Notes: generated by a model from the letters alone, not told the origin. A DNA stretch of 6,617 bases from Casimicrobiaceae bacterium (GCA_955652025.1 CATPAO010000046.1:1-6617), one strand, 5' to 3'; positions 1-6,402 are shown, numbered from the stretch's first letter. Translations and numbers: made by a program.

Positions 1-31
1 CTTCCGGGTCGAGGTCGAGCAGGTTCGTCAT
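1..31 (-). CDS. rlmN: Probable RlmN, 23S rRNA (adenine-2503-C2)-methyltransferase, N-terminal fragment
   Basis: Only the first ten codons are present, reading MTNLLDLDPE; the gene runs off the left edge. RlmN enzymes of betaproteobacteria often begin with a very similar stretch (an NLLD core followed by an acidic residue), and rlmN commonly follows ndk directly in that class. RlmN is a cytoplasmic radical-SAM enzyme that methylates C2 of A2503 in 23S rRNA and of A37 in some tRNAs. None of its diagnostic features (the CxxxCxxC cluster motif, catalytic cysteines) lie inside the window, so the call rests on the short N-terminal match plus gene order. The ATG lies 34 bp beyond the ndk stop with no clear Shine-Dalgarno sequence, which suggests cotranscription with ndk. 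An unrelated gene cannot be excluded. Confidence 0.6.
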   Translation of the reverse strand, partial: MTNLLDLDPE

Positions 32-65
32 AGCCAATCGCGGACCGCGGCGTCCGGTGTCGGGG

Positions 66-491
66 CTAGCGGCTCAATATTGCGCTGGCCGGAAAAAAAT
101 AAGCGATCTCGGTTTGCGCCGTGTCGGGGCCGTCCGAGCCGTGAACGGCGTTGGCGTCGATCGACTGCGCGAAATCGGCGCGAATCGTGCCCGGCGCGGC
201 CTGTTTGGGATCCGTGGCGCCCATCAGCTCGCGGTTCCGGACGATCGCGCTTTCGCCCTCGAGCACCTGCACCATGACCGGGCCGGTGGTCATGAAGTCG
301 ACCAAATCCTTGAAAAACGGCCGCTCACGATGCACGGCGTAGAAGCCTTCCGCCTCGGGGCGCGACAGTCGCATCATCTGCGCGGCGACGATCTTGAGGC
401 CCGATTGCTCGAAGCGCGCGTAGATCTCACCGATGACGTTTTTGGCGACGGCATCCGGCTTGATGATGGAAAGGGTGCGCTCCACGGCCAT
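66..491 (-). CDS. ndk: Nucleoside diphosphate kinase
   Basis: Ndk transfers the gamma-phosphate of ATP to other (d)NDPs through a phosphohistidine intermediate and balances cytoplasmic NTP/dNTP pools. The product is 141 residues, the normal length for a bacterial Ndk. The family residues fall at the expected positions: K11 in IIKPDAV, F59, R87, T93, R104, N114 and the catalytic H117 in NAVHGSD. The usual serine two residues after HGS-D is glycine here (HGSDG); it is not the catalytic-loop serine, so activity should be retained. I chose the ATG at 491 because [15 protein letters not shown] is the standard family N-terminus and a GGAGGAG Shine-Dalgarno (501-507) sits 9 nt upstream. An ATG ten codons earlier would add a non-homologous [10 protein letters not shown] extension that swallows the ribosome site. 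It is preceded by a strong-looking extended -10 promoter and followed by probable rlmN. Confidence 0.97.
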   Translation of the reverse strand: MAVERTLSIIKPDAVAKNVIGEIYARFEQSGLKIVAAQMMRLSRPEAEGFYAVHRERPFFKDLVDFMTTGPVMVQVLEGESAIVRNRELMGATDPKQAAPGTIRADFAQSIDANAVHGSDGPDTAQTEIAYFFPASAILSR

Positions 492-542
492 GCTATGCGG
501 CTCCTCCAGGCAAAAAATCAAACAAAAGCGAGTAAATTCAGA

Positions 543-551
543 ATTATAACA
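543..551 (-). promoter_or_regulatory. Extended -10 promoter for ndk
   Basis: Read on the minus strand, a perfect TATAAT (543-548) is preceded by TG and one base, giving TGTTATAAT, the extended -10 element of sigma-70 promoters. No good -35 hexamer is seen at 16-18 bp, which is tolerated for extended -10 promoters. The predicted transcription start is near 536, giving a leader of about 45 nt. The leader is markedly AT/T-rich in an otherwise GC-rich region, and it ends in the GGAGGAG ribosome site. This would let ndk be transcribed independently of the upstream TRAP operon. It is a sequence-pattern prediction only. Confidence 0.7.
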
Positions 552-607
552 TGTGACGCTCGACCGGAACCCGGCCTCCCGGGCTCGCTTTGACCGACCG
601 CGATGCG

Positions 608-629
608 GGGTCAGGTTGCGGCCTGACCC
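608..629. repeat. Perfect palindrome GGGTCAGG-N6-CCTGACCC, REP-like or terminator hairpin
   Basis: An 8-bp perfect inverted repeat (608-615 and 622-629) encloses a 6-base loop in the gap between dctM and ndk. It lies about 100 nt past the dctM stop and about 55 bp upstream of the ndk -10. No T-run follows in either direction, so it is not a classical intrinsic terminator. Arms of the GGGGTCAG type resemble short extragenic palindromes that can occur in many copies in proteobacterial genomes. That resemblance is from memory, and copy number cannot be seen from this window. Confidence 0.55.
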
Positions 630-681
630 TGTCCACGCGGGGCCGGCTCAAGGCGGTCGCAAGGGTGGGGGGCTTGGAAGC

Positions 682-701
682 AGCCCGGCGCGATCCGGGC
701 T
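682..701 (-). terminator. Hairpin downstream of dctM, candidate 3' end of the TRAP operon
   Basis: A 7-bp perfect stem AGCCCGG / CCGGGCT with a 6-base loop begins 30 nt after the dctM stop codon on the transcribed strand. A GC-rich stem this close to the last gene fits transcript termination or 3'-end protection. The bases after it (GCTTCC) do not form a U-tract, so efficient Rho-independent termination is doubtful. The rest of the 492-731 gap holds the palindrome at 608-629, the ndk promoter and leader, and no credible gene. Confidence 0.4.
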
Positions 702-731
702 TTCGGCGACCCGCGACCCGCGGAACGCGCG

Positions 732-2102
732 TTAAGGGATCATCCCCATCGCTCTTGGCACCACCAGCGTGAGCCACGGCCAATAGGTGACGATCACGAG
801 GAACACCAACATCGTGATCAGCCAGGGCATGACCGCCTTGGTCAATTCGGTGATGCCGAGACGCGATATGCCGGAGGCGACGTACAGGTTGAGCCCCACC
901 GGGGGGTGGCACAGCCCGACTTCCATGTTGACGTCGATGAGGATGCCGAGGTGGACAGGATGGATCCCGATGGCGATGGCCGCCGGATAGAGGATCGGCG
1001 CCATGATCAGGATGATCGACGACGGCTCCATGAAATTCCCGGCGATCAGCAGCAGGATGTTCGCGAGGAGCAGGAACCCGACCACGCCGAGATCCTTCCC
1101 CAGGATCCAGTCTGCCAGCGCGTGCGGGATGTTCTCGTTGGTCAGGATGAACGAGAACAGCGCGGCATTGGTGATGATGTAGAGCAGCATCGCACTCATG
1201 TTCGCGGAGGTGAGCAGGACCTTCCGAAGCTGTCTGAGCGGCATCGCCTTGTAAACGTACACCGACACGAAGAACGCGTAGACGGCGCTGACCGCGGCGG
1301 CCTCGGTGGCCGTGAAGATGCCGGAGTAGATGCCGCCGATGATGATTACGACGAGCATCAGCCCCCACACGCTTTCGCGAAACGCCCGCCAGCGCGCGCC
1401 CCAGCTCGCCTTCGGCATGCGCGCGTAGTTGTTGCGTCGGGCGATGTACCACGTGACCACGCACAGCATCGTCGTGAGCATAATGCCCGGCAGAAGGCCG
1501 GCGACGAAAAGCGCCCCGATCGAAGTGTTGGTCGCGATGGCGTAGATCACCTTCGGGATCGACGGCAGCATCAGAATCCCGAGCGAGCCGGCGACGGTGA
1601 TGACGCCGGCGCCGAAGCGCATCGGGTAGCCGCGCTCGACCATCTCTGGGAGCACGATCGAGCCGATCGCGACCACGGTGGCCACGCTTGAACCGCACAC
1701 GAGCGCGAACATCGCGCAGGCGAGGATGCCGGCGAGTGCCAGCCCGCCGTGAAAGTGCCCGATCATCGACATCGCGAAATCGATCATCTTTCGCGCGACG
1801 CCGCCATGGGTGAGGAAGTTGCCGGCCAGAATGAAGAACGGTACGGCCATGATCTCGAACCGCTCGATGCCGGTGAACAGCTTCAGCGCGACCGACTGGA
1901 TCGGCACATTCGTCATCGTGAAGACGAAGGTCAGTACCGTCAGGCCGAGCGCGATCGAGATCGGCGTGCCGGTCAGCATCAGCGCTATGAGCACGCAGAA
2001 CAGCACGAGCGCGCTCGGCAGAGCAAACCCCAGGACGCCCAACGCCAGCGGAAGCAGCAGAAACACCGGCAGCAGGGCGAAGAAGCGCAGTAGCGGACTC
2101 AT
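732..2102 (-). CDS. dctM: TRAP transporter large permease subunit, DctM family
   Basis: DctM is the large inner-membrane subunit of the tripartite TRAP transporter. It forms the sodium-coupled, elevator-type pathway for solute delivered by DctP. The product is 456 residues, slightly longer than the usual 425-430 because of a hydrophobic N-terminal segment. It is hydrophobic throughout, consistent with a dozen or so membrane segments. Recognisable family blocks are CGSSVATVVAIGS (136-148), LGILMLPSIPKVIYAIATNT (174-193), GGIYSGIFTATEAAAVSAVYA (256-276), the GNFMEPSSIILIMAPILYP stretch (355-373) and NMEVGLCHPPVGLNLYVAS (392-410). The LCHPPVG form of the last block is, from memory, found in C4-dicarboxylate DctM proteins. 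The usual PPSI appears as LPSI (L179), with a lysine at 184. Its ATG overlaps the dctQ TGA in an ATGA quartet, indicating translational coupling. Substrate is inferred, not proven. Confidence 0.95.
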   Translation of the reverse strand: MSPLLRFFALLPVFLLLPLALGVLGFALPSALVLFCVLIALMLTGTPISIALGLTVLTFVFTMTNVPIQSVALKLFTGIERFEIMAVPFFILAGNFLTHGGVARKMIDFAMSMIGHFHGGLALAGILACAMFALVCGSSVATVVAIGSIVLPEMVERGYPMRFGAGVITVAGSLGILMLPSIPKVIYAIATNTSIGALFVAGLLPGIMLTTMLCVVTWYIARRNNYARMPKASWGARWRAFRESVWGLMLVVIIIGGIYSGIFTATEAAAVSAVYAFFVSVYVYKAMPLRQLRKVLLTSANMSAMLLYIITNAALFSFILTNENIPHALADWILGKDLGVVGFLLLANILLLIAGNFMEPSSIILIMAPILYPAAIAIGIHPVHLGILIDVNMEVGLCHPPVGLNLYVASGISRLGITELTKAVMPWLITMLVFLVIVTYWPWLTLVVPRAMGMIP

Positions 2103-2692
2103 AGGCGCGCCCCGGCCACGCCTTCCGACGGGCGGAGTGCGGCCCTTGCCGATTCGTCGACGCCCTCGACGTGCGCGACGTCGTGCTTCGGCAGTTCACC
2201 CGTCCGCACGAACGCCACGGCCACTTGGAGGAAGCGGAAGCACATCAGGTACGAGCCGAGGGGAATGCAGAGGTAGACAATCCATTTCGGCAGCTCGAGA
2301 TCGGGCGACGTCTGGTCCGTGTGCGCCATGTCCCAGGTGAAGATCGCGCCGAAGGTACCGACGATCGCCGTGAAGCAGGCGCCGGCGAGAAGGCCGAACA
2401 GGACGTACGCCTTCTGCCACCGCGGAGGCAGTTGATTGATCAGCACGTCGACGCCGACGTGGATTCCGGTGCGCACGCCGTACGCCGCGCCGAACTTGGC
2501 CATCCACACGAACATGTAGATGCAAAGCTCCTGCGCCCATGACAGGTCGATCTTGAGCAGCGCATCCTGCACGCCGGGGATCGGCGTGCCCGCCGCGTAG
2601 CGGTGGATCACCGCGACGAAGATGAGCAACGTCGCGGCCACCATCAACGTAGAGATCAGCCACTCTTCGAGATGGTCGAGCAGTTTCAGCAT
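2099..2692 (-). CDS. dctQ: TRAP transporter small permease subunit, DctQ family
   Basis: DctQ is the small inner-membrane subunit that pairs with DctM and helps dock the solute-loaded binding protein. From the chosen ATG it has 197 residues. Four hydrophobic segments lie near residues 13-30, 54-72, 95-119 and 137-160. The stretch SWAQELCIYMFVWMAKFGAA followed by YGVRTGIHVGVD (51-82) is the DctQ signature, with its conserved glutamate (E55) and GIH motif. A hydrophilic tail of about 35 residues follows the last membrane segment. The frame stays open back to a GTG at 2737, but that start has no ribosome site and adds a polar stretch. The ATG at 2692 gives the standard MLKLLDHLEEW start behind AGAGGA, though the spacing is short. 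The TGA stop overlaps the dctM start by 4 bp. Confidence 0.93.
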   Translation of the reverse strand: MLKLLDHLEEWLISTLMVAATLLIFVAVIHRYAAGTPIPGVQDALLKIDLSWAQELCIYMFVWMAKFGAAYGVRTGIHVGVDVLINQLPPRWQKAYVLFGLLAGACFTAIVGTFGAIFTWDMAHTDQTSPDLELPKWIVYLCIPLGSYLMCFRFLQVAVAFVRTGELPKHDVAHVEGVDESARAALRPSEGVAGARL

Positions 2693-2749
2693 CTTCCTCT
2701 TTTGCCCCACAGGGCGGGCAAGATGCGACGATGCCACCGGCGCGCGGAT

Positions 2750-2768
2750 ACGCGGGCCCGCCCCGCGT
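2750..2768 (-). promoter_or_regulatory. GC-rich hairpin in the dctP-dctQ intergenic region
   Basis: A perfect 7-bp inverted repeat, ACGCGGG (2750-2756) and CCCGCGT (2762-2768), with a 5-base loop starts 16 nt after the dctP stop, inside the 92-bp dctP-dctQ gap. No U-tract follows. In binding-protein transporters such structures often protect the 3' end of the binding-protein mRNA or partly attenuate read-through, so that the soluble protein is made in excess of the membrane subunits. That role is inference here. Confidence 0.5.
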
Positions 2769-2784
2769 CAGCGCCGATCGCCGC

Positions 2785-3783
2785 TTACGGCTTGTACCCG
2801 ATCTCCTTGTACACCTCGGCGATCGTGTCCTTGCCCACGCGCGACTCGTTGTCCTTGTGCACTGCGAGGAGCGCCTTCTTCATCGCGCTCTTCTGCTCCG
2901 GCGTCAGCGTGATGATCTCCGTCTTGCCGGTCTTGCGCACGGCCTCGAGCGCGTCGTCGTTCTCCTTCTGCGCGATGTCGTTCGCGAATTTCGTCGCGTC
3001 TTTCATCGCGCCCTCGAGCGTCGTGCGAATGTCGGCCGGCAGCCCGTCCCAGAACTTCTTGTTGACGATCACCGCGTACTCGATCACGCCGTGGTCGGTC
3101 AGCGTGAGGTATTTCTGAACCTCGTTCATCTTCTGGGTGTAGAAATTGGACGGCGGGTTCTCGGTGCCATCGACGACTCCCGTCTGCAACGCTTGGTACA
3201 CCTCGGAAAATGCCATCACCTGCGGAATCGCGCCCAGCGCTTTCATCTGGTCGCCCAGGACCTTCGACGACTGGATTCGCATCTTGAGGCCCTTGTAATC
3301 GGCGGGTGTCCGGAGCGGCTTGTTCGCGCTCATGTCCTTGAAGCCGTTGTCCCAGAACGCGAGGCCGGTGAGCCCCTTGCTCTCGAGCTTCTTGAACAGC
3401 GCGGTGCCGACCGGGCCGCCCGTGACCTTGTGCAGGTCGTCACGATTTTCGAAGATGTAAGGCAGATCGAACACCTCGAACTCGCGCACGCCTAGCGGGC
3501 CGAACTTGGCCACCGACGGCGCCAGCATCTGCACCGAGCCCAGCTGCAGCGCCTCCATCTCCTCGCCGTCCTTGAACAGCGTGCTGTTCGGATAGACCTC
3601 GACCTTGACACGGCCTTTGAGCCGCTCCTCGACAAGCTTCTTGAAATACTCGGCAGCCTTGCCTTTCGGGGTGTCGAGCGCGACGACGTGGCTGAACTTG
3701 ATGGCGATGGGCTGCTGCGCGAGCGTCGGCGCCGACGCGACGCAAGCGGCGCAAAGTATCGCGAGTAACGAACGAACCTTCAT
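2785..3783 (-). CDS. dctP: TRAP transporter periplasmic solute-binding protein, DctP family (C4-dicarboxylate type)
   Basis: This is the periplasmic receptor of the TRAP system. It captures solute and hands it to DctQM. It has 332 residues, typical for the family. The N-terminus (MKVR, then a hydrophobic core, then TLA before QQP) is a Sec signal peptide with likely cleavage after A22. No valid lipobox is present, so it should be soluble. The mature part opens with IKFSHVVALDTPKG. It carries the YPNS motif (64-67), the LKMRIQSSK block (166-174) whose R169 aligns with the arginine that clamps the substrate carboxylate, the MAFSEVYQALQTGVVDGTENP block (190-210), and the FWDGLP stretch. The ensemble resembles C4-dicarboxylate binding proteins; other organic acids remain possible. 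A GGAGG ribosome site (3788-3792) lies 4 nt before the ATG. It is the first gene of dctPQM. Confidence 0.96.
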   Translation of the reverse strand: MKVRSLLAILCAACVASAPTLAQQPIAIKFSHVVALDTPKGKAAEYFKKLVEERLKGRVKVEVYPNSTLFKDGEEMEALQLGSVQMLAPSVAKFGPLGVREFEVFDLPYIFENRDDLHKVTGGPVGTALFKKLESKGLTGLAFWDNGFKDMSANKPLRTPADYKGLKMRIQSSKVLGDQMKALGAIPQVMAFSEVYQALQTGVVDGTENPPSNFYTQKMNEVQKYLTLTDHGVIEYAVIVNKKFWDGLPADIRTTLEGAMKDATKFANDIAQKENDDALEAVRKTGKTEIITLTPEQKSAMKKALLAVHKDNESRVGKDTIAEVYKEIGYKP

Positions 3784-3812
3784 GATTCCTCCAGTAATAA
3801 CGACGGCGCCCT

Positions 3813-3844
3813 CGACGAGGCGCTCGGAGCGCGGACGCTCGTCG
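3813..3844 (-). promoter_or_regulatory. Nested hairpin in the dctP 5' leader
   Basis: An outer 7-bp stem CGACGAG (3813-3819) / CTCGTCG (3838-3844) is continued directly by an inner 5-bp stem GCGCT (3820-3824) / AGCGC (3828-3832) with a 3-base loop. Five unpaired bases (3833-3837) bulge on one side. The structure ends about 20 nt upstream of the dctP Shine-Dalgarno, inside the predicted leader of about 95 nt. It could stabilise the 5' end or tune translation. I recognise no known riboswitch or leader family in it. Confidence 0.45.
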
Positions 3845-3873
3845 CCGCCTTCTTGTGCTGCGGCCTCGTTGCT

Positions 3874-3908
3874 TAAGTCCGCGTAATTCTATGTGGCGAG
3901 GCGACTTA
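3874..3908. promoter_or_regulatory. Inverted repeat around the putative dctP promoter, candidate operator
   Basis: TAAGTC (3874-3879) and GACTTA (3903-3908) form perfect 6-base inverted arms with centres 29 bp apart, close to three helical turns. The outward sequences extend the similarity (GCGGACTTA on the minus strand against GGCGACTTA on the plus strand, 7 of 9). The pair brackets the proposed -10 (3886-3891), with one arm directly beside the proposed -35. This layout suits a dimeric or looping repressor or regulator of the TRAP operon. No regulator gene is in the window, and six-base arms can arise by chance. Confidence 0.35.
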
Positions 3909-3914
3909 CGGCAG
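3886..3914 (-). promoter_or_regulatory. Candidate sigma-70 promoter for dctPQM
   Basis: On the minus strand TAGAAT (3886-3891, five of six matches to TATAAT) is preceded at 17 bp by CTGCCG (3909-3914, three of six matches to TTGACA). The predicted start is near 3879, leaving a leader of about 95 nt before dctP. It is the best sigma-70 match I found in the 208-bp gap between tilS and dctP. The gap otherwise holds the tilS 3' hairpin, the inverted repeat and the leader hairpin, with no credible gene. Confidence 0.45.
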
Positions 3915-3941
3915 CAATGCTATGTCAGGTGCGCCCTCGGT

Positions 3942-3964
3942 ACAACAACTGCCGGGATTCCGGC
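3942..3964 (-). terminator. Candidate terminator downstream of tilS
   Basis: About 27 nt after the tilS stop, a 5-bp stem GCCGG / CCGGC with a 4-base loop (3951-3964) is followed on the transcribed strand by AGTTGTTGT, a weak U-rich tract. Position and order fit a Rho-independent terminator separating accA-tilS from the TRAP operon. The short stem and interrupted U-tract make it a modest candidate. Confidence 0.4.
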
Positions 3965-3991
3965 GCGGAGCGATGCGTGTTCGGTAGCACA

Positions 3992-5395
3992 TCAGCGCTC
4001 GGTCCACACCGGGTCGATACCCTCCACGCTCTCCGCTGCGGCGAACCGGTTATCGACACCGATGCCGGGAATCGCCGCCAGCGTATCGCCGCACCACACA
4101 AGCGGGAGCCCGCGACGCGTCCATTCGGGAATGCCGGCTTCGCGCAGCAGTGACTTGACCGCGCGGGCCGGCCGGTCGGCACCGAGTTGGATCCGCTCGC
4201 CGCCGCGACGCGAACGGACGATCACCTCGGCGGCCGCGAGGCGCGTGACCGCGATGCCGCGACCGCGCACCGGCACGAATTCCAGTGAGCCGTGGGGCAG
4301 CAAGAGCGTTGTCTCGCCGTTCCAGCGAAGCTCGAATGGCGGCGGCGGTGAACGATGGACGACGATGCGCGCGTGATGCATTCCGATCTCGTATCCGCCG
4401 TGCGGAAGGCAGGTGCGGGCGTCGACGCGAGCGTCCGTCAATTGCGCGTACATCGCGTCGAGCCGACGGGCGGCCGGTGGGGGCAGGCCGCGCTGACGCA
4501 GGAACCACCGCAGCAAGTTTCGCCCGCGATGCGGAGGTAGCGCGCATAACGCATCGCGCGACAGCGTGGCGCCGTCGCAGGCATTCTTCGCGTCGATCGC
4601 CGCGAGGTCGTCGATCAGCGCCGCCGCCTCGGCCTCGAGTCGAGCCGCGCGGGCGACGGTCGCCGGATAGCCGGATGCAATGCCCGCAAGCGTCGGCACG
4701 ACGCGCTCGCGCAGCGCGTTGCGCGCGTAGCGCGTATCGGCGTTGCTTTCGTCGTCGACGAACGGCAGACCGCGCGCGCGAATGTAGGCGTCGATGAAGA
4801 CGCGCGGCACGTCGAGCAGCGGCCGCAGCCAAACCATGCCGGTCGCGTCGGTCCGGGCGCTCGGCATGGCCGCCAGTCCGTGCGGACCGGCGCCGCGCAA
4901 CAGTTGCAGCAGCACGGTTTCCGCCTGATCGTCCTGATGATGTGCGAGCAGGACCGCGTGGACGCCCGCCGAGATCGCGGCGGCGGAGAGCGCCGCATAA
5001 CGCGACCGGCGCGCTTCGGCCTCGACGCTCTTGCGTGGCCCCCGCGCGACGTCGACCCGGCGTTCGATCAAAGGAACGGTGCGCGCGGCGCAAAGTTCGG
5101 CGCAAAAGCGCGCCCACGCGTCGGCGTGCGGCGACAGGCCGTGATGAATGTGGATCGCGGTGACGGCGAGGTTGCGCGTCGGGGCGAGATTGACCACCGC
5201 GTCGAACAGCGCCACCGAGTCGCGGCCGCCCGAAAGCGCAATCGCAATGTGAGCACCGTCCGTTGCGTGCTGCGCCAGCGCCGCGCTTACGGCCGCCGGC
5301 AACGTTGCGATATCGCCGGCGGGCGCCTCATTTGCCGTGGCGCCATCGTCCGCCGGGACCGCACTAACTGGGGACCATCTCCTTGAACTTTCCAT
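3992..5395 (-). CDS. tilS: tRNA(Ile)-lysidine synthetase
   Basis: TilS uses ATP and lysine to convert C34 of the CAU-anticodon tRNA-Ile into lysidine, switching it from Met to Ile identity and AUA decoding. It is an essential cytoplasmic enzyme. The 467-residue product shows the N-type ATP pyrophosphatase P-loop SGGRDS (55-60), HHGLSP (84-89), [20 protein letters not shown] (149-168), the RPLL block (191-194) and [20 protein letters not shown] (215-234). A middle helical domain follows, then the C-terminal domain with [11 protein letters not shown] (395-405) and [12 protein letters not shown]. The N-terminus before the P-loop is about 30 residues longer than in E. coli. The ATG at 5395 overlaps the accA end by 32 bp and has no strong ribosome site, so translation is probably coupled to accA. 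A TTG at 5302 would give a family-like N-terminus but also lacks a ribosome site. Confidence 0.95.
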   Translation of the reverse strand: MESSRRWSPVSAVPADDGATANEAPAGDIATLPAAVSAALAQHATDGAHIAIALSGGRDSVALFDAVVNLAPTRNLAVTAIHIHHGLSPHADAWARFCAELCAARTVPLIERRVDVARGPRKSVEAEARRSRYAALSAAAISAGVHAVLLAHHQDDQAETVLLQLLRGAGPHGLAAMPSARTDATGMVWLRPLLDVPRVFIDAYIRARGLPFVDDESNADTRYARNALRERVVPTLAGIASGYPATVARAARLEAEAAALIDDLAAIDAKNACDGATLSRDALCALPPHRGRNLLRWFLRQRGLPPPAARRLDAMYAQLTDARVDARTCLPHGGYEIGMHHARIVVHRSPPPPFELRWNGETTLLLPHGSLEFVPVRGRGIAVTRLAAAEVIVRSRRGGERIQLGADRPARAVKSLLREAGIPEWTRRGLPLVWCGDTLAAIPGIGVDNRFAAAESVEGIDPVWTER

Positions 5396-6332
5396 AGTTC
5401 AGGATCTTGTCCTCGCGCGCCTCGAGCAACGTCTCGAGCGGCTGCTCCTGCAGGTTGCGTAGCGCGTCGACGAGCGCCTTCTTGAGCGTGACCATCATCG
5501 CCGCATGATCGCGGTGCGCGCCGCCGGCGGGCTCGTTAACGACCTTGTCGATCAGTCCTAATTGCTTGAGGCGCGCGGCGGTGATGCCGAGCGTTTCCGC
5601 TGCCTCGGGCGCGTGCTCGGCCGATTTCCAGAGGATCGACGCGCAACCCTCGGGCGAGATCACCGAATAGGTCGAGTACTGCAACATCAGCGTCACGTCG
5701 CCGACGGCGATCGCCAATGCGCCGCCCGAGCCACCCTCGCCGATGACCGAGACGACAATCGGGGTGCGGAGCCCCGCCATTTCGTACAGGTTGCGGCCGA
5801 TCGCTTCCGACTGCCCGCGTTCCTCGGCGCCGATACCCGGATACGCGCCCGGCGTGTCGACGAAGGTGAACAACGGCAGCGCGAATTTTTCGGCGAGCTT
5901 CATCAGCCGCAGCGCCTTGCGATAGCCCTCGGGCCGCGGCATGCCGAAATTGCGATAGATTTTTTCCTTCGTGTCGCGGCCTTTTTGATGGCCGATCACC
6001 ATGCACGGCTTGCCGTTGAAGCGCGCGAGCCCGCCGACGATCGCGGGATCGTCGGCGTAGCTGCGATCGCCGTGCAGCTCGCGGAAATCGGCGAACAGGC
6101 TGCTGATGTAGTCGAACGTGTACGGCCGCTGCGGATGTCGCGCGACCTGCGCGATCTGCCACGAGGTGAGCTTGCCGTAGATCTCCTTGGTGAGCTGCTG
6201 GCTCTTTTTGACCAGACGCGCGATCTCGTCGGAAATGTCGACCGCGGAGTCCTCGTGAACGTAGCGCAACTCGTCGATCTTCTGCTGCAGCTCGGCGATC
6301 GGTTGCTCGAAGTCGAGAAAGGTTTGTTTCAT
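5364..6332 (-). CDS. accA: Acetyl-CoA carboxylase carboxyltransferase subunit alpha
   Basis: AccA, with AccD, moves the carboxyl group from carboxybiotin on AccB to acetyl-CoA to make malonyl-CoA, the committed step of fatty-acid synthesis in the cytoplasm. The product has 322 residues (E. coli 319). It starts with [23 protein letters not shown], the standard coiled N-terminal helix. The crotonase-like core shows HGDR (87-90), the IGHQKGRDT block (113-121), [12 protein letters not shown] (129-140), [20 protein letters not shown] (159-178), [11 protein letters not shown] with the oxyanion glycines (198-208), and [14 protein letters not shown] (222-235). The frame is open back to a GTG at 6389, but that extension is not family-like, so I use the ATG at 6332. 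It has no clear Shine-Dalgarno. The stop lies inside tilS. No AccD gene is in the window, which is normal for proteobacteria. Confidence 0.98.
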   Translation of the reverse strand: MKQTFLDFEQPIAELQQKIDELRYVHEDSAVDISDEIARLVKKSQQLTKEIYGKLTSWQIAQVARHPQRPYTFDYISSLFADFRELHGDRSYADDPAIVGGLARFNGKPCMVIGHQKGRDTKEKIYRNFGMPRPEGYRKALRLMKLAEKFALPLFTFVDTPGAYPGIGAEERGQSEAIGRNLYEMAGLRTPIVVSVIGEGGSGGALAIAVGDVTLMLQYSTYSVISPEGCASILWKSAEHAPEAAETLGITAARLKQLGLIDKVVNEPAGGAHRDHAAMMVTLKKALVDALRNLQEQPLETLLEAREDKILNYGKFKEMVPS

Positions 6333-6359
6333 GGCGATGCGCGCAGACGAATGGCGGGC

Positions 6360-6385
6360 ATCATAGCGCACGGAGAGCGCGGCAA
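6360..6385 (-). promoter_or_regulatory. Weak candidate promoter for accA-tilS
   Basis: In the 70-bp gap before accA the minus strand carries TATGAT (6360-6365, five of six matches to TATAAT). TTGCCG (6380-6385) lies upstream, but the spacer is only 14 bp, shorter than optimal. The start would be near 6353, giving a 5' leader of about 20 nt. Read-through from the upstream permease gene is an alternative. Confidence 0.35.
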
Positions 6386-6402
6386 CCACCTCGGTGCCCG
6401 GG

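Noticed and set aside
41..56. Short inverted repeat CGGAC-N6-GTCCG between ndk and the probable rlmN
   Set aside because: A 5-bp stem in GC-rich DNA is expected by chance. No U-tract follows and the next gene starts immediately.
570..583. CCCGG-N4-CCGGG inverted repeat just upstream of the ndk promoter
   Set aside because: Five-base GC-only arms are uninformative at this base composition, and the position fits neither a terminator nor a known operator.
906..1691. A 261-codon plus-strand frame opposite dctM, very rich in Arg, Asp, His and Glu
   Set aside because: It is the complement of hydrophobic codons in dctM. Such charged low-complexity translations are the expected antisense image of a membrane protein gene.
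544..2199. A 551-codon minus-strand frame overlapping dctM in another phase
   Set aside because: The translation is Arg/His/Asp-rich with no recognisable motif and lies across the dctM coding frame, the dctQ end and the 3' gap. The dctM frame is unambiguous, so this is a shifted-frame artefact.
2693..2737. Upstream GTG start that would lengthen DctQ by 15 residues
   Set aside because: There is no ribosome site before it and the added residues are polar and not family-like. The ATG at 2692 is preceded by AGAGGA and gives the standard DctQ N-terminus.
3920..3945. Possible sigma-54 promoter (TGACAT...TTGCT) upstream of dctP, as in Dct systems controlled by DctB/DctD
   Set aside because: The essential GG of the -24 element is GA, and the spacing to the GC of the -12 element is one base short, so the match is not credible.
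4050..5117. A 355-codon minus-strand frame inside tilS, extremely Arg-rich
   Set aside because: It is a shifted frame of tilS. Recognisable tilS motifs are continuous in the other phase, so there is no sign of frameshift or nested gene.
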